Positions 40,886 through 50,512 are shown, numbered from the stretch's first letter. The stretch: 64,000 bases of DNA from Rhodobacteraceae bacterium MED-G08 (GCA_002457055.1 NTKT01000002.1:62001-126000); one strand, 5' to 3'. Notes: generated from the sequence alone by a model not told the origin. Numbers and translations are program-made.

Positions 40886-42049
40886 TTAGCTAACAGGCAT
40901 TCTTTTCTCAATTATCTCTGCCCACCAACTGCATCCAATCGATATTGCTTCATCATTAAAATTATAATTGGGATTGTGTACAGGCGCACTGTCTCCGTTA
41001 CCAATCAAAATATATGCACCTGGCCTTTCAATGGCCATATATGAGAAGTCTTCACCGCCCATTACTAGAGGCGCCTCTTCACAATAGCCACTAACAGATT
41101 TTGCAACAGAAGCGGCAAACTCAGTTTGATCAACTGAATTTGTCATTACTGGGTAACCTCTGGTATAGACTGGATCTACATTTGCTCCAAATACATCACC
41201 TGTCTTTCGTGCAATTTCTTCTAATCTCTTCTCAGCAAGATCTCTGGTCTCATCGGACAGCGTTCGGACAGTTCCTTTTAGTACAACGGTTTGAGGGATA
41301 ACATTGAAAGCTGTTGAGGATGTCTCAAATGAAGTGACCGAAACTACAATTTGATCTGTCGGGTCGGCATTTCGACTAACAATAGATTGTAATGCAATTA
41401 CTATGTGAGATCCCACAATTGTTGGATCAACGGCTATTTGCGGTTTGGCGGCATGTCCCCCAAGCCCATTTATTGTAATTTCAAAAAAATCAGAGGCTGC
41501 AAAAAAAGGTCCCGGTCTTATTGCAAATTTACCAATTTCTAGATCTGGCCAATTATGCATGCCATAAACCTCTTGTATACCAAAACGCTCCATTAATCCG
41601 TCTTCACACATTTCCCGACCGCCGCCACCGCCTTCTTCGGCTGGTTGGAAAATGACCACTGCCGTACCATCAAAATTCCGTGTTTCAGCTAGATATTTAG
41701 CTGCTCCGAGAAGCATTGCTGTGTGACCGTCGTGACCACATGCGTGCATCGCCCCATTAACCTTTGACGCATAAGATAAACCAGTCGCTTCATCAATTGG
41801 CAAAGCATCAATATCAGCGCGAAGTCCAATTACACTATTTTTGGTATTCACTTTACCATGAATAACGCCAACTACACCAGTTCTTCCCAATCCAAAAACT
41901 ACATCGTCACAGCCGAATGATTTCAGTTTTTGCTCCACAATTTGGGATGTTCTATGTGTTTCAAATAATATTTCAGGATTAGCATGTAAATCATGACGCC
42001 ATTCGGTAATTTCCTCGTGCAACTCTGCAAAGCGGTTCTTTACTGGCAT
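40886..42049 (-). CDS. M20-family amidohydrolase (hippurate/N-acyl-amino-acid type)
   Basis: A 387-residue metal-dependent amidohydrolase of the M20D (IAA-amino acid/hippurate hydrolase) group, cleaving amide bonds of N-acylated amino acids or small peptides. The metal motif is HACGHDGHTAMLLGAAKYL, followed by FQPAEEGGGGG with the catalytic glutamate, GLGGHAAKP and GGEDFSYM near the C-terminus. It lies 21 bases downstream of the ABC ATPase gene on the same strand, so it probably acts on what that importer brings in. No signal peptide is present. Confidence 0.9.
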   Translation of the reverse strand: MPVKNRFAELHEEITEWRHDLHANPEILFETHRTSQIVEQKLKSFGCDDVVFGLGRTGVVGVIHGKVNTKNSVIGLRADIDALPIDEATGLSYASKVNGAMHACGHDGHTAMLLGAAKYLAETRNFDGTAVVIFQPAEEGGGGGREMCEDGLMERFGIQEVYGMHNWPDLEIGKFAIRPGPFFAASDFFEITINGLGGHAAKPQIAVDPTIVGSHIVIALQSIVSRNADPTDQIVVSVTSFETSSTAFNVIPQTVVLKGTVRTLSDETRDLAEKRLEEIARKTGDVFGANVDPVYTRGYPVMTNSVDQTEFAASVAKSVSGYCEEAPLVMGGEDFSYMAIERPGAYILIGNGDSAPVHNPNYNFNDEAISIGCSWWAEIIEKRMPVS

Positions 42050-42070
42050 AAAAAAATCCTTTTAAATAGA

Positions 42071-43900
42071 TCAATACCCGCAATCAGAGGTTAGAACAAA
42101 ATGCCCTTCAGTTACCTCTTTGTATTTCGGTTTTTCAGCTTCGTGATCAAGTGGATGGATTGGAGATGGTATTTGCTTAAATTTCAAATCACCCTCTAAA
42201 ACCTTTTTTGACGGGTCTACTATAGGAACAGCACTCATGAGTGCTTTTGTGTAAGCGTGCTGTGGGTTACTGAATACTGCTTGTCTAGAACCAATTTCTA
42301 CCAACCGACCGAGATACATCACGCCAACATCGTGGCTAACGCGTTCTACAACGGCCATATCATGGCTTATGAATAAGAAACTTAGTTCTAACTCCGATTG
42401 CAATTCCATCATTAGATTAAGAACTTGTGCTTGAACTGATACATCTAATGCGCTCACTGCTTCGTCAGCAATTATTAATTTTGGGTTCAAAGCTAGAGCC
42501 CTAGCTATTGCAACGCGCTGTCTTTGCCCCCCCGATAGCTCGTGCGGATAGCGGCGTAAAAAACTCTTTGGTAGTTCAACACGCTCGAAAAGGCCTTCAA
42601 CTCGTGCCTCGATCGACCTTTCAGCCATAGTTGAAAAGTTTCGCATTGGCTCCGCAACTTGATCCAGAAGCAACATTTGCGGATCGAGTGACGCAAAAGG
42701 ATCCTGAAAAACCATTTGCATATCACTTCGGATATTACGAAGTTCGTCTTTGGGAAGTTTAAGCACATCTTGTCCTGCCATGCGCACTTCACCTGACAAG
42801 GGCTCAACAAGTCGTAAAAGCGACCTGCCAACAGTTGATTTGCCACAGCCTGATTCCCCGACGAGAGCCAGAGTACAGCCACGTTTAATCGAAAAAGAAA
42901 CATCTTCGACGGCATGAACTTGCGCAACTGTCCTTCGAAGAAGACCACCGGCGACTGGAAACCTTGTGACTAAATTTTTTACTTCCAGCAAAACCTCATC
43001 AGTGCCAATCAGTGGCTTAGAGCTTTTCTTACTTTCGCCTAGCAGTTTCATGGGTTCGGGATATTTTTTTCCCAACATTTCCCCGAGCTTTGGCACCGCT
43101 GAAAGCAACGATTTGGTGTAATCATGCTGCGGATTCTCGAAGACGTCTATAACATTACCTTCCTCAACTTTGTTTCCACGGTACATTACGACAACTCGAT
43201 CCGCCATTTGTGCAACAACTGCCATATCGTGAGTAATGAACATTACCGCAGTTCCCGTTTCTCTTTTCAAACGATCAATTAATGCTAAAATCTCCGCCTG
43301 AATAGTTACATCAAGAGCAGTTGTTGGCTCGTCAGCAATCAGTAACCTTGGCTCACATGCTAAAGCCATAGCAATCACAACCCGCTGCCGCATTCCACCT
43401 GATAGCTCGTGGGGATACTGCTTTAATCTCTTTTCAGGCTCTGGTATTCTTACCTGATCTAATAGTTCAATTGCTCTTGATCTTGCCTGCTGTTTAGATA
43501 AATTTTTGTGCAAACGTAGCCCTTCGGTTAGCTGCCTGCCAATTGTGAATACAGGATTTAGTGCTGTCATTGGCTCCTGAAATATCATTCCAATTTCATT
43601 GCCTCTGGTATGCCGCATGGACTTTTGACTAGCATTGGCTAAATCTATTTTACCGCCGACTTGCTTTTCAAAATTAAGTTCACCACCCTGAATTTTCCCT
43701 CCACCAAATTCCACAAGACGCATCATTGATAGTGATGACACAGATTTTCCAGAGCCAGACTCACCAACTACACAAACTGTCTCGCCCGGGTAAATGGAAA
43801 AAGAAACATCTTCTACCCCTGTAACCGTTCCATCTTTTGTCTCAAAAACTACTTTAAGATTTTTAAATTCGGCAATTGGTGCTTTGTCATCATCTAACAT
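42071..43900 (-). CDS. Peptide-type ABC transporter, fused double ATPase (DppD-DppF)
   Basis: A 609-residue protein with two ABC ATPase domains in tandem, corresponding to DppD/OppD and DppF/OppF fused in one chain. The first has Walker A GESGSGKS and signature LSGGMRQR, the second Walker A GESGCGKST and signature LSGGQRQR, each with a following oligopeptide-ATPase tail. It energises the importer encoded divergently at 44.2-47.9 kb. It forms an operon with the M20 amidohydrolase. Fused DppDF is common in alphaproteobacteria. Confidence 0.93.
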   Translation of the reverse strand: MLDDDKAPIAEFKNLKVVFETKDGTVTGVEDVSFSIYPGETVCVVGESGSGKSVSSLSMMRLVEFGGGKIQGGELNFEKQVGGKIDLANASQKSMRHTRGNEIGMIFQEPMTALNPVFTIGRQLTEGLRLHKNLSKQQARSRAIELLDQVRIPEPEKRLKQYPHELSGGMRQRVVIAMALACEPRLLIADEPTTALDVTIQAEILALIDRLKRETGTAVMFITHDMAVVAQMADRVVVMYRGNKVEEGNVIDVFENPQHDYTKSLLSAVPKLGEMLGKKYPEPMKLLGESKKSSKPLIGTDEVLLEVKNLVTRFPVAGGLLRRTVAQVHAVEDVSFSIKRGCTLALVGESGCGKSTVGRSLLRLVEPLSGEVRMAGQDVLKLPKDELRNIRSDMQMVFQDPFASLDPQMLLLDQVAEPMRNFSTMAERSIEARVEGLFERVELPKSFLRRYPHELSGGQRQRVAIARALALNPKLIIADEAVSALDVSVQAQVLNLMMELQSELELSFLFISHDMAVVERVSHDVGVMYLGRLVEIGSRQAVFSNPQHAYTKALMSAVPIVDPSKKVLEGDLKFKQIPSPIHPLDHEAEKPKYKEVTEGHFVLTSDCGY

Positions 43901-44225
43901 TTTTGTTCCTAACTAGACCAAAGCAGCGTTGCTTAAAGATGCTATTCTTGTCAACATCAATAATTTCAAAATAAAACCAATTATTAGCTCGTTCTTAACT
44001 TTAAAAAAACTGTTCAGTTCAGTTTCTAAATTTAAAATTTTAAAAAGTTTCAAAAAAAATGCACAAAATTTCAGCTTTCTCTTGCATTTTTCGAAAACTC
44101 TGCTTCCATTACGACTTCGGGGGGAGTTTTACACAAAAATATGGTCTCCCTATATGTATGGGAAAATGATTTTGGATTAACAAAGGTCGTATTTCTAATT
44201 ACAGTTAAAAAATAAGGAGAATAAA
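43901..44225. other. 325-base divergent intergenic region of the ABC importer
   Basis: No gene is evident; an open frame at 43929-44180 has low-complexity AT-rich composition and no ribosome binding site. The region must carry promoters for both the ATPase-amidohydrolase operon (left) and the binding protein-permease operon (right). A direct repeat GTTCAGTTCAGTTT lies near 44014, and an inverted repeat (separate entry) at 44094-44130. An AAGGAG sits seven bases before the binding protein ATG. Confidence 0.6.
44094..44130. terminator. Inverted repeat with T-run upstream of the binding protein gene
   Basis: AAAACTC (44094-44100) pairs perfectly with GAGTTTT (44124-44130); the stem can be extended by a few G-T and C-G pairs around a CCATTACGACTTC loop. 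It ends in four T residues on the plus strand and, by symmetry, on the minus strand. It could be an attenuator in the leader of the importer or the end of a small RNA. Confidence 0.4.
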
Positions 44226-45923
44226 ATGAAAATTAAGTCTTTAGCACTGGGTGTCGCTGGAGCTATTGCCATTGGGTCGTCAGCCTTTGCTGATCGTGGT
44301 TCCGATGGCAATGTCGGTATAATATACTGGCAAGCTCCCTCAATCCTGAATCCATACCTATCAGGTGGAACAAAAGATATTGAGTCTTCAAGTATGGTTA
44401 TTGAAGCACTTGCAGGTTACGACAATAACGGAGCAATGTTTCCTCGACTAGCGACGGAAGTTCCTACTGTCGGCAATGGTGGCATAAGTTCAGATCTGAA
44501 ATCAATTACCTGGAACCTAAAACCCGGCATACTTTGGTCAGATGGCACTCCATTTACGTCTGCTGACGTTCTTTTTACATATGATTATTGTATGGGAGAA
44601 GCTGGATGCTACCAAGAAGCAAAATTTGAGGGCGTCACTAACGTAGAAGCGCTAGACGACCTTACCGTAAAAATTTCTTTTGCAGACCCAATGCCTAATC
44701 CATATGGACCGTTCGTTGGATCACAAACGCCAATTTTACAGCAAGCACAATTTGAAAACTGCACCGGTACACGGCGTCAGGAATGTACGGAAGAAAATTT
44801 TGGTCCCATAGGTACTGGACCATTTGTTGTAACAGAATTCAAACCAAATGATGTTATACAGCTTAAAGCAAATGACAATTACAGAGATCCAAGCAAACCA
44901 GCTTTCGCAACTATGGTTTTCAAAGGTGGTGGCGACGCTGCTGCAGCTGGTAGAGCGGTTATGGAAACCGGAGAGTACGATTACGGCTGGAACTTACAGC
45001 TAGCTCCGGAAGTTATTAACCAGATGGCTTCTGCAGGAAAAGGTCAACCGCTTGCTGCTTTCGGTACTGCAGTTGAGCGATTAGAAATGAACATGACTGA
45101 TCCATCATCAAACTTGGACGCTGATACTAGATCAACTAGAAAAGCTCTACACCCATTTCTTAGTGATATTAATGTAAGAAAAGCCCTATCAATGGCTATA
45201 GATCGGACCCTACTCACCGAGATCGGTTATGGAGTTGCAGGTAAACCAACTTGTAACCTTGTACCTGGTCCTGAACTATATGCTTCAGATAATACTGACT
45301 GTCTAACGCAGGATATCGAAGGTGCAAAAGCATTGCTAGAAGGTGCAGGCTGGAAGGCAGGAGCAGATGGTGTGAGAACGAAAGATGGAATGAAACTTTC
45401 TGTACTTTATCAAACTTCGACTAACGCTGTTCGCCAGGATTATCAGGCTCTGATTAAAGAGTGGTGGGGACAGATTGGAGTTGAAACTGAGCTGAGAAAC
45501 CTCAATGCATCTGTGTTCTTTGGAGGTGATCCTGCTTCACCTGACACTTATCAAAAATTCTATGCAGACATTGAAATGTATACAAACATTTTTGATGGTA
45601 CAGATCCTCAAGCTTATCTTTCGGCATACAGATGTGGAAATGAACCAAGCCCTGAAAATGGATGGGCTGGAGAAAATATCAATAGATATTGTGACCCAGC
45701 GTATGACAAGTTATTGGACGAGTTGAAAATGACTGCTGATCTCGAAAAAAGAGGTGAAATTGGTAGGAAACTCAATGATATGCTTACTAAAGATAGCTAT
45801 ACAATCGTTCCATTAACATGGCGCGGTAGAGTTTCTGCACGTTCCAATTCACTTGGTGGAGTTGTTCTCAATACATGGGATACAGAGTTATGGAATGTAG
45901 AAGACTGGTATCGAATTGACTAA
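44226..45923 (+). CDS. Peptide-type ABC transporter substrate-binding protein (family 5)
   Basis: A 565-residue periplasmic binding protein of the DppA/OppA family. The signal peptide is MKIKSLALGVAGAIAIGSSAFA, with cleavage before Asp23. Family features are WNLKPGILWSDGTPFTSADV, then GTGPFVVTEFKPND and NVRKALSMAIDRTLL. Several cysteine pairs (for example CMGEAGC and NCTGTRRQEC) suggest disulfides in the mature protein. Substrates of the family range from peptides to opines and nickel; the neighbouring amidohydrolase favours peptides or acyl amino acids. A strong hairpin lies between it and the permease genes. Confidence 0.92.
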   Translation: MKIKSLALGVAGAIAIGSSAFADRGSDGNVGIIYWQAPSILNPYLSGGTKDIESSSMVIEALAGYDNNGAMFPRLATEVPTVGNGGISSDLKSITWNLKPGILWSDGTPFTSADVLFTYDYCMGEAGCYQEAKFEGVTNVEALDDLTVKISFADPMPNPYGPFVGSQTPILQQAQFENCTGTRRQECTEENFGPIGTGPFVVTEFKPNDVIQLKANDNYRDPSKPAFATMVFKGGGDAAAAGRAVMETGEYDYGWNLQLAPEVINQMASAGKGQPLAAFGTAVERLEMNMTDPSSNLDADTRSTRKALHPFLSDINVRKALSMAIDRTLLTEIGYGVAGKPTCNLVPGPELYASDNTDCLTQDIEGAKALLEGAGWKAGADGVRTKDGMKLSVLYQTSTNAVRQDYQALIKEWWGQIGVETELRNLNASVFFGGDPASPDTYQKFYADIEMYTNIFDGTDPQAYLSAYRCGNEPSPENGWAGENINRYCDPAYDKLLDELKMTADLEKRGEIGRKLNDMLTKDSYTIVPLTWRGRVSARSNSLGGVVLNTWDTELWNVEDWYRID

Positions 45924-45933
45924 TTGAAAATGG

Positions 45934-45955
45934 CGCCGGCGCGAAAGCGCCGGCG
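45934..45955 (+). repeat. GC-rich hairpin between binding protein and permease genes
   Basis: CGCCGGCGC, a GAAA tetraloop and GCGCCGGCG form a perfect nine-base-pair hairpin followed by TGCTTTT. Each arm is itself nearly self-complementary. Its GC content contrasts with the AT-rich surroundings. In binding-protein operons such stems usually partly terminate or stabilise the upstream mRNA so that the binding protein is made in excess over the permeases. Confidence 0.85.
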
Positions 45956-45977
45956 TGCTTTTAGAAAGACCCCATAA

Positions 45978-46985
45978 ATGTTAACCTATATTGTTCGGCG
46001 TTTGCTTCTGGCGATACCCACGTTGCTGTTTATAGCTGCGTGTATTTTTTTGTTATTAAATTTGGCACCGAATGATCCAATGGCACAAGTGCCAATGACA
46101 ATACCTCCTGACGTCAAAGAAAAAATGAGAGAGGCCTTAGGACTAGGACAACCTTTACACGTTCAGTTTTTGAAATGGGTTATCCAATTTTTTTGGGTCG
46201 AACCTCAAGTTTTTGTTGATTACCTTTTCAACACATCATTTTCTGAAGGTAAACAGCGGATATTCAGTTGGCAAACTAGAAGTCCAGTAATGGATATTGT
46301 GGTCCAACGATTACCACAAACTCTATGGGTCGTTGGTATGTCTTATATAGTAGGTATTTTAATCGCCCTACCAATTGGGATCTACTCTGCATATCGGCAG
46401 TATTCAGTCTTTGACCAAGTCGGAACTTTTGTTACAATGGTAGGCTATTCTGTACCGCCTTTTTTTAGCGGCGTATTTGTTATTGTTCTTTTTTCTGTGC
46501 AACTTGGATGGCTTCCTTCTGTTTATGACACATTGCATGAGGTGGTCGATTGGGAAACATTCAAGTTTCAATTTCGGCAAATGATAATGCCAGTAATGGT
46601 GCTAGCACTTCAAACAACAGCTCAAATAAGTCGGTTTATGCGCTCGTCGATGCTAGACAATTTAAACCAAGACTATGTCAGGACGGCGAGAGCAAAAGGA
46701 TTAAGTGAGTGGACGGTAGTCGCAATACATGTGTTAAGGAACTCTATGATACCAGTGGTAACAGTGATTGCTCTCGGTATTCCAAGTATTTTTGGTGGTG
46801 CAATTATTACAGAGCAGGTATTTAAAGTAAACGGAATTGGTCAGCAGTTAATCAACGCGATATACGCCAATGACTTACCCACTGTACAGACCATCACCTT
46901 CATGTTTGCTGTTCTGATTGTAGTATTTAATTTGATAGCTGACATTCTTTACGGAATTTTAGATCCAAGGATCCGATATGACTGA
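45978..46985 (+). CDS. Peptide-type ABC transporter permease 1 (DppB-like)
   Basis: A 335-residue inner-membrane permease with about six transmembrane helices. The start MLTYIVRRLLLAIPTLLFIA is typical of DppB, and the ATPase-coupling EAA-type loop reads DYVRTARAKGLSEWTV. It lies 54 bases after the binding protein gene and overlaps the second permease gene by eight bases. An insert of about 40 residues between the first helices (QFFWVEPQVFVDYLFNTSF) is somewhat longer than in E. coli DppB. Confidence 0.93.
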   Translation: MLTYIVRRLLLAIPTLLFIAACIFLLLNLAPNDPMAQVPMTIPPDVKEKMREALGLGQPLHVQFLKWVIQFFWVEPQVFVDYLFNTSFSEGKQRIFSWQTRSPVMDIVVQRLPQTLWVVGMSYIVGILIALPIGIYSAYRQYSVFDQVGTFVTMVGYSVPPFFSGVFVIVLFSVQLGWLPSVYDTLHEVVDWETFKFQFRQMIMPVMVLALQTTAQISRFMRSSMLDNLNQDYVRTARAKGLSEWTVVAIHVLRNSMIPVVTVIALGIPSIFGGAIITEQVFKVNGIGQQLINAIYANDLPTVQTITFMFAVLIVVFNLIADILYGILDPRIRYD

Positions 46986-47889
46986 AAATGTCCAAAACAG
47001 TACATTCGAGACGACAAATAATAAATGGTTAGATGTCTGGAATGAGTTCAAAAATCACAAAGGTGCATTAGCAGGGGCTATTATCTTCGCGCTGATTGTA
47101 ATTCTCGTACTAATTGGCCCTTTTGTTTGGCCATACGAAGCGAATGGAATTAATATTCGAATAAGAAACCAAGGCCCGAGCCTAGCTCATCCATTAGGAA
47201 CCGATCAATTAGGTAGAGATACCTTAGCGAGGATAATGGCTGGGGGACGAACGTCGATTACTGTAGGCCTAACGGCAATGCTGCTTTCGTTATTCTTAGG
47301 TACTCTAATTGGTGTGGTTGCAGGCTATTTTAAAAAACTTGATAGTGCATTGATGCGGTTCACAGACCTATTTTTATCGCTACCACTTCTACCATTACTT
47401 TTGGTAATGATGCTCTTGTTTAGAGAGCCTTTAAGCACTTCTTTTGGTCCAGAAAAAGGAATGTTCATTCTAATAGTTGTATCAATCGGTATAACTAGCT
47501 GGATGCCTACAGCTAGGATCGTAAGAGGTGATGTATTGGCGATCAAAGAACGAGAGTTTATTCTCGCAGCCCGCTCAATCGGTGGCACCGATACAAAAAT
47601 CATTTTCCGCCATATCCTGCCGAATGTGCTGTCTCCGATAATGGTATCAGCGACACTGGGAATCGCGAATGCAATAATAACAGAAAGTGCACTTTCGTTC
47701 CTTGGACTCGGTTTTCCTCCTGATTTTCCTACTTGGGGTAGGCTTCTTAATGACGCCGTTGATTATCTTCAGCAATTTCCTGAGCGTGTGTTTTGGCCTG
47801 GACTTGCCATATCTCTTACCGTTTTAAGTATTAATTACTTAGGTGATGGCTTAAGAGATGCATTAGACCCAAGAATTAGAGGAAGATAA
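46978..47889 (+). CDS. Peptide-type ABC transporter permease 2 (DppC-like)
   Basis: A 303-residue inner-membrane permease with a DppC-type N-terminal helix (KGALAGAIIFALIVILVLI) and the conserved HPLGTDQLGRDTLARIMAGGRTS segment. The coupling loop is EFILAARSIGGTDTKIIFRHILPN, followed by ITESALSFLGLGFPP. Its start overlaps the first permease gene, which indicates translational coupling. A 200-base AT-rich gap follows before the YeeE-like gene. Confidence 0.93.
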   Translation: MTENVQNSTFETTNNKWLDVWNEFKNHKGALAGAIIFALIVILVLIGPFVWPYEANGINIRIRNQGPSLAHPLGTDQLGRDTLARIMAGGRTSITVGLTAMLLSLFLGTLIGVVAGYFKKLDSALMRFTDLFLSLPLLPLLLVMMLLFREPLSTSFGPEKGMFILIVVSIGITSWMPTARIVRGDVLAIKEREFILAARSIGGTDTKIIFRHILPNVLSPIMVSATLGIANAIITESALSFLGLGFPPDFPTWGRLLNDAVDYLQQFPERVFWPGLAISLTVLSINYLGDGLRDALDPRIRGR

Positions 47890-48089
47890 GGCTAGAAAAG
47901 ACCTACGTTTTGAAATTATTACACAAGGCCCAATATTTTTTTGGGTTCAAAAAAAAGTTAGAAAAAATTTTAAAGTAAAATAAATTATTTAGAATATTAT
48001 TCCTCTAAAGCACTAAACTTCAAATAATTAATGAATTGAAATCACTTTTTTTGACCCTTATTAGAAAATTATTCTGATAGGAGAAAATT

Positions 48090-49169
48090 TTGAGCGATTT
48101 GATAAATTTAGACATTGTCGATTCACGACAGATGTCCATTTACTTTGGAATATTTATCGGCGCGTGCTTTGGCATTTTAGCACATAGAACGAAATTTTGT
48201 TTTAGAAGTGCATTTATTGTTGAAAGACCTACTCAGGAAACTGCAATTTGGATGTCTGCATTGATCACGGCATTAGCAGGCACACAACTTATTATTTTTC
48301 TGGGGTTTATAAGTTTTAATGAGCACCGTTTTTTCCAAAATGAGTTGCCATGGGTTGCACTAATTTTGGGCGGATTTCTTTTTGGTTCAGGGATGGTTTT
48401 AACACAGGGCTGTGTATCACGGCTGACAGTATTAGCTGGTACCGGTAATTTAAGAGCGGCAATGGTACTCTTAATTTTTGGTATAGTAGCTCACGCAAGC
48501 TTGAAAGGTGTCATCTCTGAGCCAATTATTTTCATAAAAACAATAACGTTAAATACTGAGAAGTTCACAAACTCCATATCTATTTTAATAATTAAAGTCG
48601 CTTTATCTCTGACACTAACTTTGTTTTGGGCTTTGCTGATTATACTAACTAAACCAAAATTAATTAAACTTCTGTTAGCGTCTATTATCGGTTTGCTTAT
48701 ACCATTATCATGGGCCGGAACTGGCTTTATTTTATACGATGAATTTGACCCAATTGCGTTTGAAAGCCTTTCATACACAAAACCATATGCAGATACTCTG
48801 TTCTGGATCGTAGCTTCCAGCGCGATATCACCAAATTTTGGGGTCGGCCTAGTTGGCGGCACAGTCTGTGGCTCCATTGTAACATCACTAGTTACAAGAG
48901 AATTCAAAATTGAGACTTTCGACTCTACTGCTCAAACAACACGATACTTCATTGGTGCCACAATGATGGGCGTTGGTGGTGTTTTGGCAGGGGGTTGCAC
49001 AATTGGAGCAGGTCTGGCCGGATTGCCGTCATTAGCACTAGCTACAATTTTGGTTACAGTTTCAATTATATTAGGAGGTTTAGCATGTAAGTATGCATTA
49101 GCATCTACAGCATTTTTGAACGTACACGCCGGATCATTAGATAGACAAGCCCAACCACAGGCAAAGTGA
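48090..49169 (+). CDS. YeeE/YedE-family sulfur-compound transporter
   Basis: A 359-residue protein with about nine transmembrane helices of the YeeE/YedE (DUF395) family, whose characterised member TsuA takes up thiosulfate. Conserved cysteines lie in RTKFCFRSAF, LTQGCVSRLTVL and LAGGCTIGAGL, the last two being the internal-repeat motif of the family. The start is a TTG at 48090 with AGGAG six bases upstream. Its 3' end overlaps the convergent DUF3422 gene by 65 bases. No TusA-like partner is adjacent. Confidence 0.87.
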   Translation: MSDLINLDIVDSRQMSIYFGIFIGACFGILAHRTKFCFRSAFIVERPTQETAIWMSALITALAGTQLIIFLGFISFNEHRFFQNELPWVALILGGFLFGSGMVLTQGCVSRLTVLAGTGNLRAAMVLLIFGIVAHASLKGVISEPIIFIKTITLNTEKFTNSISILIIKVALSLTLTLFWALLIILTKPKLIKLLLASIIGLLIPLSWAGTGFILYDEFDPIAFESLSYTKPYADTLFWIVASSAISPNFGVGLVGGTVCGSIVTSLVTREFKIETFDSTAQTTRYFIGATMMGVGGVLAGGCTIGAGLAGLPSLALATILVTVSIILGGLACKYALASTAFLNVHAGSLDRQAQPQAK

Positions 49170-50397
49170 TAATCGAGGTTAAAAACCCCTCTGTTACTGA
49201 ATAGTTCTCTGCGAGAGGATACAGCAAGTACGACACCAAAGACACCGCATAATAACTTATAGCGACCACCGACAGACCTTCTACTGTCTTTTGTAACCGC
49301 AGCTGTAAATCTGCTCTCCTATCCATACTAGTAAGCAAAGCTTGATTTTGAGCAGACCTTTCGACATCCACTCTGGTTCGCAGCAAATCACCCGCTCGAA
49401 TGGCTCTGTCAGCCAAATTTCCCAATCTAACACGACTAGATTTAACTGTCCTCATCGCGGGATCATAACGTCTCATCATAAATTCCGAAAACGTCTGACG
49501 TCCCTTAAACCTTTCCTCTCTTAAAACCCTAATCCTCTGATGAACAATCGCCTCATATGCCTCAGTTGCACCTAAACGAAAAGATGCTGCTGCTGATAAA
49601 GTTTCCAGTTCAGTGGAAACTTTCAACAAATTATCTAAAGTAACTTCCGCAGCCACTTTACCGTCGTTCATATCGTTCATTATATGAGATAATTCTGTAT
49701 CAATATTACCCATTTGCCTTGCCATACTACGCACTCTCGAAAAGCCCAGCATTGACATGGATTTATACATTTCAATTTCACATAGACGCTGAATAATCCT
49801 ACCAACCCGTCGTTCATCAGTTAGTGGATCAACAAAAAGGACGAATCGTTGATGACCTACTTCATCTATTCTGAAGTCTGAAGCCACAACCGCTGACCCA
49901 TCTAAAACTTTACTTACTGCAAGACTCTCCGGTACGAACCAATTAGCTAATTTTTTTGAGATAATCTCGCTACTGTTTTCCTGATCACTCATAGTTTCAA
50001 GACGCAAATTCACCGATGTTATCCGAAGCGATGACAGGGACTCTAACCAATCTTTTGGAAAAGCATCGAAACAAATACCATCAAAAGGCTTTTCAGATAA
50101 ATTGTTTAAAAATATCGTATAGGTAACAAATTCTGTGTGAGCTTCCCATTTAAGTTTAAAACGACCTAAATCACCAAAATAATGAGTAGCATCTTCCTTT
50201 GGATGTGGAGCACCAAACCTATCAAGCAGCTCGATTAAATTTTTTCTATCTCCACTTCTATCTCTCTGGGCAGCATTTTCAGGCTCTTTCAATGCCAAAA
50301 ACGCAACCATCCCAGGTGCCGAGTGAAACGGAAACGGGCGGGCGTGAAGCTCATTAGCTAATTGATACCTTTGCGCATGATCTGCGATAAGTGTCAA
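49105..50397 (-). CDS. DUF3422 membrane protein
   Basis: A 430-residue protein of family DUF3422, common in alphaproteobacteria and of unknown function. The soluble N-terminal region begins LANELHARPFPFHSAPG, a family hallmark, and is followed by a helical, probably coiled region (290-370) and two C-terminal transmembrane helices (SVVAISYYAVSLVSYLLYPL and ITLPVVGLVYLMI). The start is a TTG at 50397 with AGGA eight bases upstream. It lies downstream of pntB and overlaps the 3' end of the YeeE gene by 65 bases on the opposite strand. Confidence 0.85.
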   Translation of the reverse strand: MTLIADHAQRYQLANELHARPFPFHSAPGMVAFLALKEPENAAQRDRSGDRKNLIELLDRFGAPHPKEDATHYFGDLGRFKLKWEAHTEFVTYTIFLNNLSEKPFDGICFDAFPKDWLESLSSLRITSVNLRLETMSDQENSSEIISKKLANWFVPESLAVSKVLDGSAVVASDFRIDEVGHQRFVLFVDPLTDERRVGRIIQRLCEIEMYKSMSMLGFSRVRSMARQMGNIDTELSHIMNDMNDGKVAAEVTLDNLLKVSTELETLSAAASFRLGATEAYEAIVHQRIRVLREERFKGRQTFSEFMMRRYDPAMRTVKSSRVRLGNLADRAIRAGDLLRTRVDVERSAQNQALLTSMDRRADLQLRLQKTVEGLSVVAISYYAVSLVSYLLYPLAENYSVTEGFLTSIITLPVVGLVYLMIRRVRSKML

Positions 50398-50512
50398 AAT
50401 GTTATCCTAATCTAAACACACTACTTATTGAATAACGCTAATAAAACCCAAATAAAAGACGTAAAACAACCCAAATTTATCTACATCAATTTAAGGGTGC
50501 GTTGAAATTACA

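Noticed and set aside
43929..44180. 83-residue open frame in the ABC promoter region
   Set aside because: Low-complexity Lys/Phe-rich translation of AT-rich DNA, no ribosome binding site and no recognisable domain.
47990..48030. Second iron control element before the YeeE gene (TTTAGAATATTATTCCTCTAAA-like)
   Set aside because: The half sites are not spaced 3 bases apart and the right half is imperfect.
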